DNA of 64,000 nt. Origin: Marsupella aquatica (lineage: Eukaryota > Marchantiophyta). The stretch is taken from positions 2,356,001-2,420,000 of the forward strand of contig OZ316893.1 in NCBI GenBank assembly GCA_973895155.1. The letters run 5' to 3'. How positions within the stretch are numbered: the stretch's first letter is position 1; every line of letters starts with the position of its first letter. A program made the position numbers and the translations under genes. This document shows, one piece after another, positions 50,401 through 62,381 of this stretch. Below the pieces are notes generated by a model. It saw nothing but the letters and a program-made list of their open reading frames with translations, made no database searches and was not told where the DNA came from.

Positions 50401-50628
50401 CGACTTGAACTTCGTTTGGAAGATAACTGAAAACCAACTAACATATCTACAATAGCAAACTCAGCAAATTGAAGAACTCAGCAAATTCATTGACCTCTAC
50501 TGCAGGGCCAGGAAGGTTCGGATGTACCTCCCCCTTCCCCAGGCGGACCTGTTGTACAGGGCTCTGCAGAAGCGTCAGTCACAGCCTCAGTTGCAGCAAC
50601 GGCAACACCTGACGTTCTAAACCGATAA
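47423..50628 (+). CDS. RING-CH (RINGv) multi-pass membrane E3 ubiquitin ligase
   Basis: Exons: 47423-48174, 48575-48709, 48892-48934, 49223-49466, 49545-49659, 50173-50336, 50506-50628; about 525 residues. The first 250 residues are low-complexity Gly/Ser/Glu-rich. Then comes a RING-CH finger: CRIC, CQCRG, AH-CVNHWF and CEVC (C4HC3), the E2-binding domain of MARCH-type ligases. A PHFWVWRVGGPY segment and three hydrophobic spans (ILLLWLLLFAF, LLILIAGLLF, VLVVLGLG) follow, then a polar tail. Role: ubiquitinating membrane proteins at the ER or endomembranes, inferred from family. Oddity: exon 4 ends with one leftover base while exon 5 must start in phase 0 (an in-frame TAG precedes it), so frame is not conserved across 49466/49545 with normal GT-AG splicing. 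All other junctions are in phase. Confidence 0.8.
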
Positions 50629-50655
50629 CAGGGATTCATTTATTCCGACAGTTTT

Positions 50656-50661
50656 AATAAA
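50656..50661 (+). promoter_or_regulatory. Possible polyadenylation signal of the RING-CH gene
   Basis: aataaa 28 bases after the stop codon; close for a plant signal but plausible. Further downstream signals may be used. Confidence 0.3.
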
Positions 50662-52879
50662 ACATGGGGCTGGAAGCGTGCATGCACCTTTCAGGCTAGA
50701 GCAACAGATTCTTAAGGCTTGTTTTGTGATTATTAGTCGTCTTAGCAGTCCTGCGCCTACTTCATGCGCTGGGATTCTGGGAGCAAGATTTTCCCCGGGA
50801 AAGATCCAGATTCTACTCACTTTCTGAGTTATATTTCACATGGGAGCCTATTTCTTCCATCGTTCGTCATTTGCCATGTGCATTCACATCATTTTCAAAA
50901 TTTTCATTGCTTTTTCAACTGATAGGGCTTTTAGTCGGATGTAAATGTTGTCTAGGATTCACCAGTTCAGAAGCATGCTTGTTTCGTTGAGGCCATGGCT
51001 CAGACACCGAAGTATAAATTAAGCTGGTGCGTAAAGTTCTTAGAGGTGGAACTTCATCATCAGCTTGAAAAATTGGTAGAAGCACTAGGAGCCCACCCGG
51101 CGGATGTTTCTTATGTTATAAGTAAAGATTACACTTTCCACCTCGGCCGCAGTTTGAACTCCACATCTGTACATTGCTCTCATGGCCTGATATGAAACAA
51201 GTCTGAGAATGAGAAAGCGTATCATTGAATGGTGAATTGTTGCTACATCAGAAAAAGGCTTATCATCATGATGTGTTCATTTTACATTCAACACTTGTCG
51301 GTTTTCAAGTCATGGTGTATCAATCCTTGCAGTACAGAGAACATCACGTTAGTATCTGCCAAGGGAAAGGTATGGATCGGGATTAATTGACCTTCTGGGT
51401 GGCTATGCAATCAAGGTATATTGGTATATTGAGCAGTTCCTTCATATTGATGAAGATTACCGTCCTCGATTGCTTTTCGTCTCTCAAATGGTGCTTGATC
51501 TATCTTCCGCTTCATGTACTTGGTTTTCCGGACAGTACAGCTGCACGTGGCACCGGACTGCTGTTTCATCATTTCAGGGCACGCATTATTGTCTTCCCAA
51601 CTTGAATGCAGCATTTCTAGAATGTTAGTCAAGCTCAGATTTGTTCCTGCGTTGTAGATGTTCTTGGGGTGTGGGCATTTCTGACAGCCTTTGTAGTCAT
51701 TCGTGGGCCAACATGATTCCCACCAAAACAGAGACACCATCTGCCAACCACGTTAGATGTTGGAGGGCAGAGGGGGAAGTGTTTCTCTTTCCAGTGCCAG
51801 CCAAAATTTGCTCAAAAGACCTTCCTGAAAGCAGATCAGCCCGGATGGACGGATGCGACTCCGGTTTTCGTATAGAGATACAAGGTAAGTCTCAAAGTCT
51901 GTGTGTTTCCCATAGGGTACGATGTTCATTTTCTTTTAACATCATTTGCTAAGCTTTTGAAATTCGTTGAATTTTCATTGGCTTCGTACGTCTGTTAGTG
52001 AATCTATCTCTTACTGAAGGAAAACTTGGACTCCCCACACTTTCTCATTCAGGGGAGCTTCATTGCAGGGGACATCCAGTGCCTGTTCAAGTTCATCTTG
52101 TGAGGTCAGAAGGTATTCTCTTCAGATCAGTCTCGCGAGAACAAGGTTGTTGTGGGCAGCCGGGCCAGCGTCTGTCTGGATATTCCAGCCATCGATAGAG
52201 TGCATACTGACTCTCAGCACTGGAGAAACGTTTTCTCTTTCTCACTGTTTGAATCGCCTGCCTCTGCAGTATGGCGTCCAAAGACGCATGCCAATAACTA
52301 ATCGTAGGTGGACTACGTGATAATGTTCACATTCTACTACCTTAGCACATATGGTATCGAATCCAGTGCTTTGCTACCCGAGTGGAAATGCAGATTCCCA
52401 GAGTCGAGGGAGAACGAATCCAATGACCACACTAGTGACAGGGCAGAATGTTGAATAGAAACAAATTCAGCTACATTGTACTAACAGGAGCGAGGCATCC
52501 CTGCCACGAAATGGAATTCGTAATTGACCCAAAAACTTCTGAGTAGGACTTCACATGAAACTAGAGATCCACGGCAAGATTACTGTTACATTCATATGTT
52601 GCACCTGGAATAATGAGTCGTAAGGGACTAGGGCATTTTACAAAGACGTCTTCTTCAGATGGTTGTACAGTAGATCTTCTACAGTAGGTTCACTCGTATG
52701 CCAACAAATTTTAGATCCCAGTTCATCCACGACACTCACCTGACTGCTGGAACATAAGCCTAAGTACATTTAATGGCCCCTAAAACTATTTTAGTTCTTA
52801 TTAGCCTGACTACCTACACCAAAACTTTGCAACAAAAGGATTACTTACTTGTATTTGACTCTCATTTATTGATTTGTCC
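50662..52879. other. Intergenic, no gene recognised
   Basis: Short open frames only, none with recognisable domains. Probably includes the 3' untranslated region of the RING-CH gene. Confidence 0.4.
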
Positions 52880-53175
52880 CCCATACCCTGCTCCCTCAAA
52901 GTTAATTGATGTAGGCCGAGTTAGTCAGAGTTAGCACTCCATTCTCTGCTCCCTCAAAGTTAAGTGATGCAAGCAGAGTTAGCCCTAGCCCCCCGTTGCC
53001 TGCGCCCTCAAGTTAAATCTCCCTCAAAGTTAAATCAAAGTTAAGTGATGCAGGCGGAGTTAGACCCCTCAAAGTTAAGGGCGCCCTCAAAGTTAAATCT
53101 CCCTTGACGTTAAATCAAAATTACGTGAGGCAGGCGGAGTTAGCCCCCCATTCTCTGCACCCTCAAACTCAAGTG
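52880..53175. repeat. Tandem-like repeat, ctccctcaaagttaa unit
   Basis: About four to six imperfect copies of a 60-80 base block containing ccctcaaagttaa, gtgatgcaggcggagttag and ccattctctgc, with internal shuffling of the sub-blocks. Confidence 0.7.
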
Positions 53176-53194
53176 ACCCCGGAGATTTATATAG

Positions 53195-53305
53195 AGAGTT
53201 TCTTCCAGACCATAAAAGTAGATTTACGTAGAGATTTTCTTCCAGACCATAAAAGTATATTCATATAGCGAGTTTCTTCCAGACCATAAAAGTAGATTAA
53301 CATTG
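53195..53305. repeat. 37-bp tandem repeat, three copies
   Basis: ttcttccagaccataaaagta occurs at 53200, 53237 and 53274, giving an exact 37-base period. Directly adjoins the preceding array. Confidence 0.8.
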
Positions 53306-55001
53306 CCAGTTACTGGCGAGATTAGTCTACTCCATAAAAAATATTCATAACCAATTGGCTTAGGTCAATTGGAGGGTATTTGTGTGTGGGTGGGATGGGT
53401 TTTGTGGGTAATGGATTGGAGTTTTGATTATTTGCTAGGTTCTTGGTGGTCCACTTTGTGACCCTGATTTAATCCTCTCTGGTCCATTCGGGCTCACCCT
53501 GGTCTGTCACATTGAGATGGGGGAGTCTAATTGTATTTCCTCCCCATTTCGGTTCAAGACAAAAAAATAAAAAATATTCATTTCTGATTTAAGAGGATTG
53601 CTTCCTGAAAACAACCTTGAAGTCCCATCTCGTGTGAGCATACCGAGGGCCGTTGTACCATCCAAGACCAAGAGGGAACATCACAGTGCTCTACCTATGT
53701 CGATTAGAAAATTATCTCTCACAGGCACAGGCACAGGCACGGGAAGCGAGGCATTCTGGGCACAGGCAGGGCTGCCAGGCAGCACTGTAGGCAAGGCTGC
53801 AGTTTGAGGGCACATGGTGAGCGGGGAGGTGGGTTTTCGTGAGGCAAACAGTGACAGAGGGGAAGCTGGAGTTCGGACGATTGAAGGTCAGAAAAAGGAC
53901 AGGATCTTCACAGGATATGATCCCAGAAACTGGTGACTGGTATCGTCGAAGGTTGTTACATTATGATGTAGTAGGTAGCCACGGCGTCAGTAGGGACTAT
54001 AAGGGAGCTGTTAGACTTATTTATTGTCTCCAAAATAATACACTCCCTTCGACTGATCTTTCTAATGCGCCGGCAAAAGCTGGCACCCAGAGACAGTTCA
54101 AATTAATCATGCATTGTATTAGTCCCATTATTGGTAAATTAGCTTGAGATCCGTCCCTGCCTGATTCTTTTCCCGCTCACACACAGATGGTCCTCTGATT
54201 CCTGGCCCTTCAAGAACCGGGACAGTTGTGCTCCTTAGATGAACATTATGTGACCGACGACCTAAAGTAGCTGGTGAAGAGACCTGGTCACTTTTGCCTA
54301 TTCGCTTGCTAGATAGGCACTTGAGTTTCTCGATTTAGTTCCTTGCTAGTTAATTGGAGGTCCAGCATCGACAAGCCTGTTGAAAGGGAGAACTTGTATG
54401 GTAATAAGTGTTGGTGCCAATCTGCGCCTCGTAGTCGGAGTGTGATTCACACCTTTGTCAAGAGCAGCGTCTGAAATTTTCAGTTTATCAAAGTGTCACT
54501 TGACATCACGGGGGACAGCAGTGGTGTGTCGGAGCACCCTTGCCATCGTACCTCAGGCCATGCATGAATCGATCGTCAGGGTTTGAATCCAGGGTATTTA
54601 GCACGCGGATTTGCTGAAACGCAGGTTGAAAGGTTCTGATTACTGGAACGCTACTCTTAATTAGAGTAGTACTGCGATTAGAAGCATGCCTGTTGCGTTC
54701 CTTTTGTTTGTGTGACAAGCGTAAGAGCTATTTCAGATTGTGTGCACGTATAGTTACAGAGGTAGCAATGAAACCGTTGAATGAGTATGGTAGGTAGTAT
54801 TTGTGCCCTTTCATTCAGAAATTCATTGTATTGCAGGATGGAAACAAACCCGAGCAAACAGGCGTAATTGCAAAAACCACCACAAATATTCTACATGAGT
54901 GGGTCGGGTATCACTTCACATGGTTCTCCTAAATGGTTGGATTAGCACGAGCCTGTGTCCGTGAGTACTAGACCGGCATCGACCAAATCAAACAGCCAGC
55001 C
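53306..55001. other. Intergenic, no gene recognised
   Basis: Open frames such as 53839-54147 have no recognisable domain. A short cacaggcacaggcacgg microsatellite lies near 53723. Confidence 0.4.
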
Positions 55002-55970
55002 ATGAGTCCGGACGTGAGTGCTAGTTTAGTTCCCGACGATCACGTGACCGATGTGTTGCTCTCATACAAACATAGTGGGACTCGAGCTCATGGGGAGAAT
55101 AACACCTTAATCGCAGGAAGTGACAAATTAAGAGATTGTTATTCTACCTCCTGACTTCCTTTGGCAATGTGATTTATCTTGGAACCGTCTTCTACTATCT
55201 GCTCTTCAAAGGCAAGCTCTACGCCAACCATTTCTGGGATGTGCTGCATGTTCCATGGCTGCTCCTGGTTTGGTTTCTAGAGATCGTCTACTTCTGCGGC
55301 TGCATCATTTCATCTGTCGACAACCTTTTGCCCCCCAGCAATCGTGCAGACCTTGAGTTTGATGAACTGTCCCACCCAACAATAGATATCCTTCTGCCCT
55401 GCTGTAACGAGCCCACTGATGTTCCGGAGGAGAGTGTTCGGGCTGCTCTGAAGCTAGACTATCCGAGCGACTGCTTCAGGGTTCTGGTGCTAGACGATGG
55501 CAGAGACGAAGATCTTAAAGCAATCTGCGAGACGTTACAAGTTGAGACTGGGGGTCGTGTGGTGTACCTGCGGCGTACAAAGGTAACACCTTCGATCAGA
55601 TTAATTTGCAGTTCCGATTGGGAATTTCACACCTCGTTTCACACTTGCATGTAATAGCACTGACCCTGGTTGCAATTGTAATTTTGTGGATAGGAGTTCA
55701 ATGCTCGTTCAATGCCCAACTAGTTCTTTCCCAGTAATTGGGGCAATTTCGGTTCACTTCGATTCCAAATGAACTGCTTTAATTTGTAAAACGTCATGCG
55801 GCTGTCCGTGTAAACTTTGCATACCTTAGACGTGCAGCACGTGGGAGACATTCTAGAGCACGCAGCTGATGACTTGCATGGGATTGCACTTGCAGGTCGC
55901 AGGAGTACCGCATCACTTCAAATGTGGCAACTTAAACTATGGCCTGGAGCACTCTGATGCCGAGTATGTG
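55002..55970 (+). pseudogene. Family-2 glycosyltransferase (cellulose-synthase-like), frameshifted and truncated
   Basis: An ATG at 55002 opens a 50-residue frame (MSPDVSASLV...) that stops at 55152; a one-base shift near 55134 continues it as LLFYLLTSFGNVIYLG, a membrane span, to a donor at 55582. The second exon, 55896-55970, joins in phase. Recognisable parts are two membrane segments, PTIDILLPCCNE, a VLDDGRDEDL nucleotide-sugar motif, YLRRTK and FKCGNLNYGLEH. The exon ends at a good donor (gtgagt), but the second catalytic DxD, the QxxRW motif and the C-terminal membrane segments are not found before the next gene. Resembles processive beta-glycan synthases of the fungal/bacterial-like type rather than canonical plant CESA; the product would be non-functional. 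Confidence 0.65.
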
Positions 55971-57039
55971 GTGAGTATGGCAGGGCGGGAAGCACATATG
56001 TGTCAGGGGTGCCCATTTTCTCCATCAATGGTGAGGAAAAATAGTCAAATGAATCCAAGGACTGTGGATCTTTCCCACCCAGGAGCTTTTTTGTATTGGG
56101 ACAAGGATGAAAAAATGCAGGATCCCTTATTATAGTTGTAGATACACAGACAAACGCCACTTGCTGATGATCATAATGTGCCACTTAGGAGATGCTTAAA
56201 AGACTGGAAGAGGGAACCCTCACAATATCACCATATAATGGTGTTTTTGGAATTAGTACAAGGGCTCAGTCACATCCATCTTCTTGCACTTATCAAGTGA
56301 TTGATAGTTGCAATAAATTAACCAAATTGCAGGTATTTTTAAGTGCAATCTAATGAGGGCTTTGCACTTATCTAAATCTTGACAAGTTCCATTCTTGCAT
56401 ATATACACTTCCACTTATCAATTCACTGCTTCATATTAAGCGCCATATACACAAGGTCAATTCAATGGTTGCACCGTTTTTCCAACAAAACCCATGGTTT
56501 ATTGCACTAACTGGTAACATGGGATTTCTGTGCAATTAGTCACTTAATTGCACTTATTGCCCTCGTGCCAAAACCAATTGTCTTGTTCATGGAACATTAT
56601 TGCACTAGTCACTTAGAGAGGGAAGCTGCAATTTACGTGCTACTCATGGAAGATTATTGCACTAAACACATATCCTGAATACAATTTAAGTGTTATTCAT
56701 GAAAACTTATTGCACTGATCACATATCGAGGGAAGCTGCAATTCACGTGTTACTCATGGAAGACTGTTGCACCAATCACATGAAGGAAGATGTAATTTCC
56801 ATGTTAACTTATTTGCTAAACCAGACTTTGTGAACTTCTCCAGGATTTTAGGTATCGAAATCTGCACTTATCGAGGAGGATTCACTGGTCTCACCCTGAA
56901 CCCCCTAAACCCCCTAAACCCTAAACTCCTGGAGTGTCTTCCGCTTTGAGAGTACAAATGCAGAAAAAACTAGTCTTCTGCTGTGAGAGTACAAATGCCG
57001 AAAAAGTTTCTGAAGAGACGAATAAAATCCTCCTCTCGA
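55971..57039. repeat. Spacer with ~57-bp tandem-like repeat and telomere-like stretch
   Basis: Between about 56590 and 56815 a block (attgcact-atcaca-atcgagggaagctgcaatt-acgtgttactcatggaa) recurs about four times with substitutions. Isolated ttgcacttatc motifs extend the pattern back to 56280. At 56899-56927 a short ccccctaaac tract resembles degenerate plant telomere repeat. Confidence 0.6.
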
Positions 57040-57722
57040 GTTGTTCCACTTTGGTCGTGGAAAATTTAGCCACTCGCATTGTCTAGTGATCGATTCTCAA
57101 CGTGGGTGAGATTCTCCCCAATCCCCACCTTTTGAAGGATTAAAACTGCTCTGTTTTTGAAGCATTTTCCATTGCTTGTAGTGGTCGTCAGCAATCCCAG
57201 TGCCTCCCCTCTGTTTCACTTTCGTCGTGGGAAATTAAGCCACTCGCTGTGTAGACTGATCGGTTCTCAACGTGGATGAGATTCTCATCAATCCCCACCT
57301 TTTGAAGGATTAAACTCTGTTTTGAAGCTTTCTCAATTGCTTGTATTGGTCGCCAGCAATCCCAGGGGCTTCACTCTGTTTCACTTTCGTCGTGGGAAAT
57401 TGAGCCCACGCGCAGTGTAGAGTGATCGAGTTTCAACGTGGGTGAGGTTTTCCCCAATCCCCACACTTTGAAGGATACAAGCTTCTCTCTTCTGAAGCTT
57501 TTTCAATGGCTTGTAGTGGTCGCCAGCAATCCCAGGGGCTCCCCTCTGTTTCAATTTCGTCGTGGGAAATTAAGCCACTTGCAGTGTAGAGTGATCGAGT
57601 TTCAACGAGGGTGAGGTTTTCCCCAATCCCCACACTTTGAAGGATGCAAACTTCTCTGTTCTGAAGCTTTTTCAATTGCTTGTAGTGGTCGTCAGCAATC
57701 CCAGGGGCTCCCCTCGCTTCCA
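57040..57722. repeat. 170-bp tandem array, four copies, upstream of the SET gene
   Basis: The marker cgtcgtgggaaattaagcc (first copy diverged) falls at about 57053, 57223, 57388 and 57558, spacing 165-170 bases. Each unit also has gtgatcgagtttcaacgtgg, ccccaatccccac-tttgaaggat and gcttgtagtggtcgtcagc blocks. The minus-strand open frame here is a by-product. The array ends about 80 bases before the SET-domain ATG, so it may contribute to that promoter. Confidence 0.85.
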
Positions 57723-57802
57723 AGCAGGATTCAAGCCACGGTGGAGTTATGCAGAGCAGTAATTCGAGTTAGCAAGCCAGGGAGATCGGTACCACAGGGA
57801 GA

Positions 57803-58336
57803 ATGTATTTGGAGCCGGGGCCACCTCTTGAGATTCGTGAGGTCTCGCCTCACAAGGGACGAGGGGTGTTCGCCGTGACAGCTCTGCCAGCCAAAACCCT
57901 CGTTCATGTCTCGCCCATTCTGCTCTTCCCCAATGACCAGTACCACGCGCACGGAAAGTTCACAGTTTTGGATCACTACACGTTTCGATGGCCCGGAGGC
58001 ATGGCTCTGGCTCTCGGGCTGGGCTCCATTTTTAACCACTCCCGAGAGCCTAATATTGGATTCATTCGGAATGTTATCGAAGGTGTGATTCGGTTTGTGA
58101 CGCTCAGGGACGTTGAAGCTGGCGAGGAGCTTTGCATTTCGTACGGGAAGAGGTTGTGGTTCAAAGAGGAAGGTTGTAGTGGCAGCCAGGGTGCTCCAGA
58201 GGATGATGATGATGATGAACTAGAGACGGCCGAAGGGTTTTTGGGGAGGATAGGGTTGGTCGATGACTGTCATGACGACGAGCATGCTGCTGCTGTTCCT
58301 GAAGTTCATGGTGAAGGGAAAAAGGAAACGGTTTGA
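57803..58336 (+). CDS. Small SET-domain protein (putative lysine methyltransferase)
   Basis: A single open exon of 177 codons. GRGVFAVTALPAK near the start, the NHSREPNIGF motif (about 92-101) and GEELCISYG (about 123-131) are the SET-domain landmarks for S-adenosylmethionine and lysine binding. There is no pre-SET or other partner domain, as in small stand-alone SET proteins of plants, fungi and bacteria. The tail has an acidic run (EDDDDDE). The stop at 58334 lies inside the first copy of a 99-base tandem duplication; the second copy continues in another frame to a plausible longer C-terminus ending at 58610, so the protein may be shortened by the duplication. Substrate unknown. Confidence 0.78.
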   Translation: MYLEPGPPLEIREVSPHKGRGVFAVTALPAKTLVHVSPILLFPNDQYHAHGKFTVLDHYTFRWPGGMALALGLGSIFNHSREPNIGFIRNVIEGVIRFVTLRDVEAGEELCISYGKRLWFKEEGCSGSQGAPEDDDDDELETAEGFLGRIGLVDDCHDDEHAAAVPEVHGEGKKETV

Positions 58337-58450
58337 GGCAATGAAATGGTCCGGTTGGTCGATGACTGTCATGACCACGAGCATGCTGCTGCTGTTCCTG
58401 AAGTTCATGCTGAATGGAAATAGGGAAACGGTGGGAGGCAATGAAATGGT
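58254..58450 (+). repeat. 99-bp tandem duplication at the 3' end of the SET gene
   Basis: ggttggtcgatgactgtcatgac starts at 58254 and again at 58353, followed by gacgagcatgctgctgctg-type sequence and aatgaaatggtcc in both. Copies differ by a few substitutions and one base of length. Confidence 0.88.
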
Positions 58451-58824
58451 CCATTCCACCACGGCAACGAATCCGATCAGCTCGCAAAAAAGTGCAATGT
58501 CAGGGACAGCTCGGCTGGTCAAACCAGAGTGCTTGCGAACATTGATTGGCGGCCGTCAGCTCATGAGTAAGATTTATGCTGGTATCAAGTCTCTAGACTG
58601 GCGGTCTTGAATGAGTTAAGCACAACCCATGCATAAGCGGATCTCGCAAGTGCATATATACACGAAACGGCTCAGCTGAGTAATGGAACAGATGATGAGT
58701 GTAAAATTCAATTATGAGATTTCTCAAAGTTAATTTTCGTGGAGTGTGACAAGATAAATTGTACTACTCCCTACGAGTAGTACGCTAAGCTACCAGAAAG
58801 GATGAGTCCGTAAAGAGAAGGCCA

Positions 58825-61800
58825 TCACCGAGGGAAAAGTTTATCAAGGTGATCATTAGATAAAATGTTATTGGGATCAAGCTCCGAGCGGAATCTGTTG
58901 AATTCTTCAACAGGGAAACGTTTTCTTAGCCTCTCCTGAAACGAAAGCAACGTTTCCTCGTCTTCTGGAACCTGCATTAGATGGAAGATATGGGATATTT
59001 CAGTACCTAGCTTCATGTCTCGTCTTGCTTACAATGACCAACTAGAAGAATATAAGGAACTTACATCTACAACGAGTAGAAAGCCAATGGGACGCCAGTA
59101 AAAGTTACCTCAATCTTTGCCCAGTGCTCAAATGCATTGTATCGGTCCCAAAGTTGTCTTCGTGTGGCATCTCGGTAATCAAAAAATGACTGTGTAATGG
59201 TTGCTCTTTGCCCTTCATCTGTTGTTGGCAGATACATGATAATGCCAACCTGAAAAAGGCCCTATAATGTGTTATTGACTGGAATCCATTTCGTAAAGTC
59301 ACACTACAGAGCTAGATTTCATAGCAATTTGCCCCGATTTGGCCAAGAGTACTCGCATTGTGGGTCTCAGAACTGGCAATGGTCAGCTGAGAGATGAACA
59401 TGGTGAACTTGTGCAAAAACGACAGGTGACTCTCAAATGGAACTCCCTGCGCTAAGTGGCTCTTCTAACTGAGCTTCCAAAACGCTAAAACAAACGCCCC
59501 ATCTAGGGTCACACCCACAACATACTTACAACTAAACAATAATCTGGTGGCCATATGATATAACTACAACAGTGCAGATCACTGAACGCTTAGACCCTTC
59601 AGTCTTTGTTTTGTCCATAGGCTTTGAAGAGCCATTCCACACTGAGCCATTCCACCCTATCCAATATCACCATAGCTTTTTACAAGAAACTCGAATTCAT
59701 GTACCTCCTTTCACAATTTGACAACTGTCAAAGAGTATCCAGAAACCAGAGAAGCATGTAGCTACTCATGAACCTTGAAAGTCTAGGTGCTACTGCAGTA
59801 TCCTGTTCCTGGGAAAAAGAGTCCTTACATATGTATGAAGAGTATCAGGGGAGGATGAAGACGCCAGATTTAGGGGGCTTTGGCTCCGTGCTGACCATCG
59901 CTGCTCAATTGGAGCTGGAGCTGGAATTCCTTCGTCTTTTATCAGCTTGCAAACTTCCTCCAAATACTTCAAATCTTTCATGTCAGGTCTGTTGAGTGTA
60001 CCAGCAGGGAATGAAACTTCAGCAACCCATTGCTGCCCCCCGCAATCGAAACCCAAAATTTCTTCACTCCACCCTGTTCTATATCCTTCACTTCGTCTCC
60101 AATACTCTGCCTCTGCCTTGTTGACTTTTATGATGTGTCCTCGATTAAGAGGATCCACAGATATCAAAACGTCTCGTAGCTCGGTGAAGGAAAGCTCAGA
60201 TAATTGTTCATCAGTGAGCAATTTTGCCTCTTCACCTCCCTCATCTCCACCAGCCGAAGTGCCGGACCACATCCCTTCTTTGCCACTTAGCTTTTTGCCT
60301 GCACTGCCTGATTCAGGTACATTGTGCAGTCTGCATAGCATGTCACAAATCATTTCCACCCAACACTCATTAGCTAAAAACTAAAATGATTTATTTATTG
60401 CAATGGTTGTTAAGACCACATTTTCTTAACACTACACGGACGGGGAACAGCTGGATTTCGAAATGCACCCGATTTTACCCTCTTATCTTCAGATTTTTAA
60501 TTATCCTCTACTGTAACCTAGGGGAAGATCAAATATAAGTACGACGCACCCTTTCTTAGCTGCAACTTCTTTGTACAGGGCGCGCACAGGCCTAAGCTTC
60601 TCATCAGCGCTAAGTTGTTTCACCTTTGGTGCCTCCTTCCCCTCCGGCAGGGGATTGCATTGGACCACCACCACACTATCAGTGTCAGGTATCCACAGGT
60701 ATCGAAGGTGCTTGTACTGATTCAGCCATTTCCTGCATTTCATCTGATTTCTCAGTACTCAAATACAATGAACCGGGCAGCAGTGTTCCAAACTCATCAA
60801 TCCAGTTCCTGTACGTGCAGCAAGACATTTGCAGCCAAGTTGGACGAGCTCCATAAGTCAAGATGGTCCAGCTTTAACAACAAATTCTGCGGAGTGGCAC
60901 CCTCTACAAGCAGTACCCTAATATCTTTCCGAGGTTTCGGATAAGTCAGACTGAATTAAGAACAGTACTTGTGATTCTTTTGCACACCCTTCAAATTTGT
61001 CACAAATGTGTACTCAAGGAGGCGATGCCTAGGCACGCATTGGAGAGTCACTTCTGCCACAACCCCAAGTCCGCCGAGACCACAACGAGCAAAGTAGAAC
61101 AACTCTGGATCCGATTCTGGAGAAAGATCTAACGTCCCCTTTCCTGGAGTTACCAATTTGACTCCCACGACTTGCTCATCAACAGGAGGCAATTTTGCTC
61201 CACTGCCATGCGCACCAACCTGCATTCCGCACGGCTAAATTGCTCACTTGACTTCGTTGATTATTCGTCAGTACTAGTGCCTGATCCCCTGAACACGGGT
61301 CCGGTCCATCCGGCCCAAAGAAACAGAGCAAAAAAGTTCCTTGACAAATTCTACATTTATATATGATTGAGTCGCAGTACACTTTTCAAATACAGAAAAG
61401 ATATCCTGGTTTCTCGTACGGTGGACACGCTCACTTACTACCAATGTCTATGTTCCTTAACTCGATGGCAACTGACAATGGCTACAAACTACCTTGGACG
61501 AAAGAAAAACAGGAATTAAACAAAGAGACTATCAGCAAAAAAATTCAACTCAGAGATGAGCTATTAAAATAAAGATAGCAAACAAACAAACTATGAGCAA
61601 AGAAAATTCAGGTCGGTAGGGGAAAAACCTGTATGAAGCCGCCGATCTGCTGCTCCTTGATGGATGCAAAATTCTGCAACGTGAGGCCATAGGGTTTCAA
61701 TTCCTCAACAACTTGCTCCACCCTGGCGCCCGCCTGGACTGTCACTCTTCCCGTCTCCTTATCAACGTTCAGAATATTGTCCATCAAGGCTAAGTTCACC

Positions 61801-62381
61801 ATCCCTTCACTACAGAGTCCAATGCCATTGGGTGACAGGCCGGACCCAACAGGCCTTATTTTCTGCTTGTGGTCATGAGCGATTTTGACCACTCTTTCAA
61901 GCTCATCCAAAGACTCCGGTTGGATGTAAACGTTGCTTTTGACTTCATGAGTGTTGCTCCAGTTTGATATGGTGTGCACTTCTTCCGGGGTTTCAAGGAC
62001 GGGTGCCTTCTGCGATCTTGGATAGAAGTAGTATGTGGCAACCCCTGATCCGACCATCAAAGCCCCAAAAGCGACCGACCGGCCCAAAGGCGAAGAGGAA
62101 TTGGACGAAACCGCTCGAGCAGAGGTTGTGGCATACGCTCGGTAGCAGAATCCAGGATGGGTCTGGCAAGAAGATGCGTTGTACGAGGAAAGAACAAATC
62201 GACTGCTTTGGTGAAACCCTCTCTCCGCTCCTCCTCCTGCATTATTACAGCTCGGTCCAGAAATTTGTGAAGCTCTCCCCAAACCTTCGTTCGGATGCCT
62301 GATGATGAAAGAAGATCTCTTCTTGGAAAGCAGAGTGCCCAAACTGGAGTTTGAAAGCAGAATCCTCCTGAATCTTGTCAT
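58825..62381 (-). CDS. GLDH: L-galactono-1,4-lactone dehydrogenase, mitochondrial
   Basis: Six exons on the minus strand join in phase: 62381-61629, 61219-60969, 60732-60550, 60303-59829, 59249-59109, 58971-58825; about 649 residues, close to the ~600 of plant GLDH. It oxidises L-galactono-1,4-lactone to ascorbate, passing electrons to cytochrome c, at the inner mitochondrial membrane; plant GLDH also assists complex I assembly. Residues 1-100 are an Arg/Ser-rich targeting region, followed by a hydrophobic span (VAFGALMVGSGVATYYF). Then come the FAD domain (RPVGSGLSPNG, TLQNFASIKEQQIGG, VGAHGSGAKLPPVDEQ) and the aldonolactone-oxidase C-terminal domain (WIPDTDSVVVVQCN, GFDCGGQQWVAEV, IEQRWSARS with the catalytic Glu/Arg pair, LDPNNILSN). 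No lesion seen. Confidence 0.95.

Noticed and set aside
53839-54147. 102-codon plus-strand frame before the glycosyltransferase remnant
   Set aside because: Considered as a 5' exon of that gene, but the glycosyltransferase already has its own ATG at 55002 running into the membrane segment.
57433-57723. 96-codon minus-strand frame
   Set aside because: Spans two units of the 170-bp array and is itself a repeated peptide.
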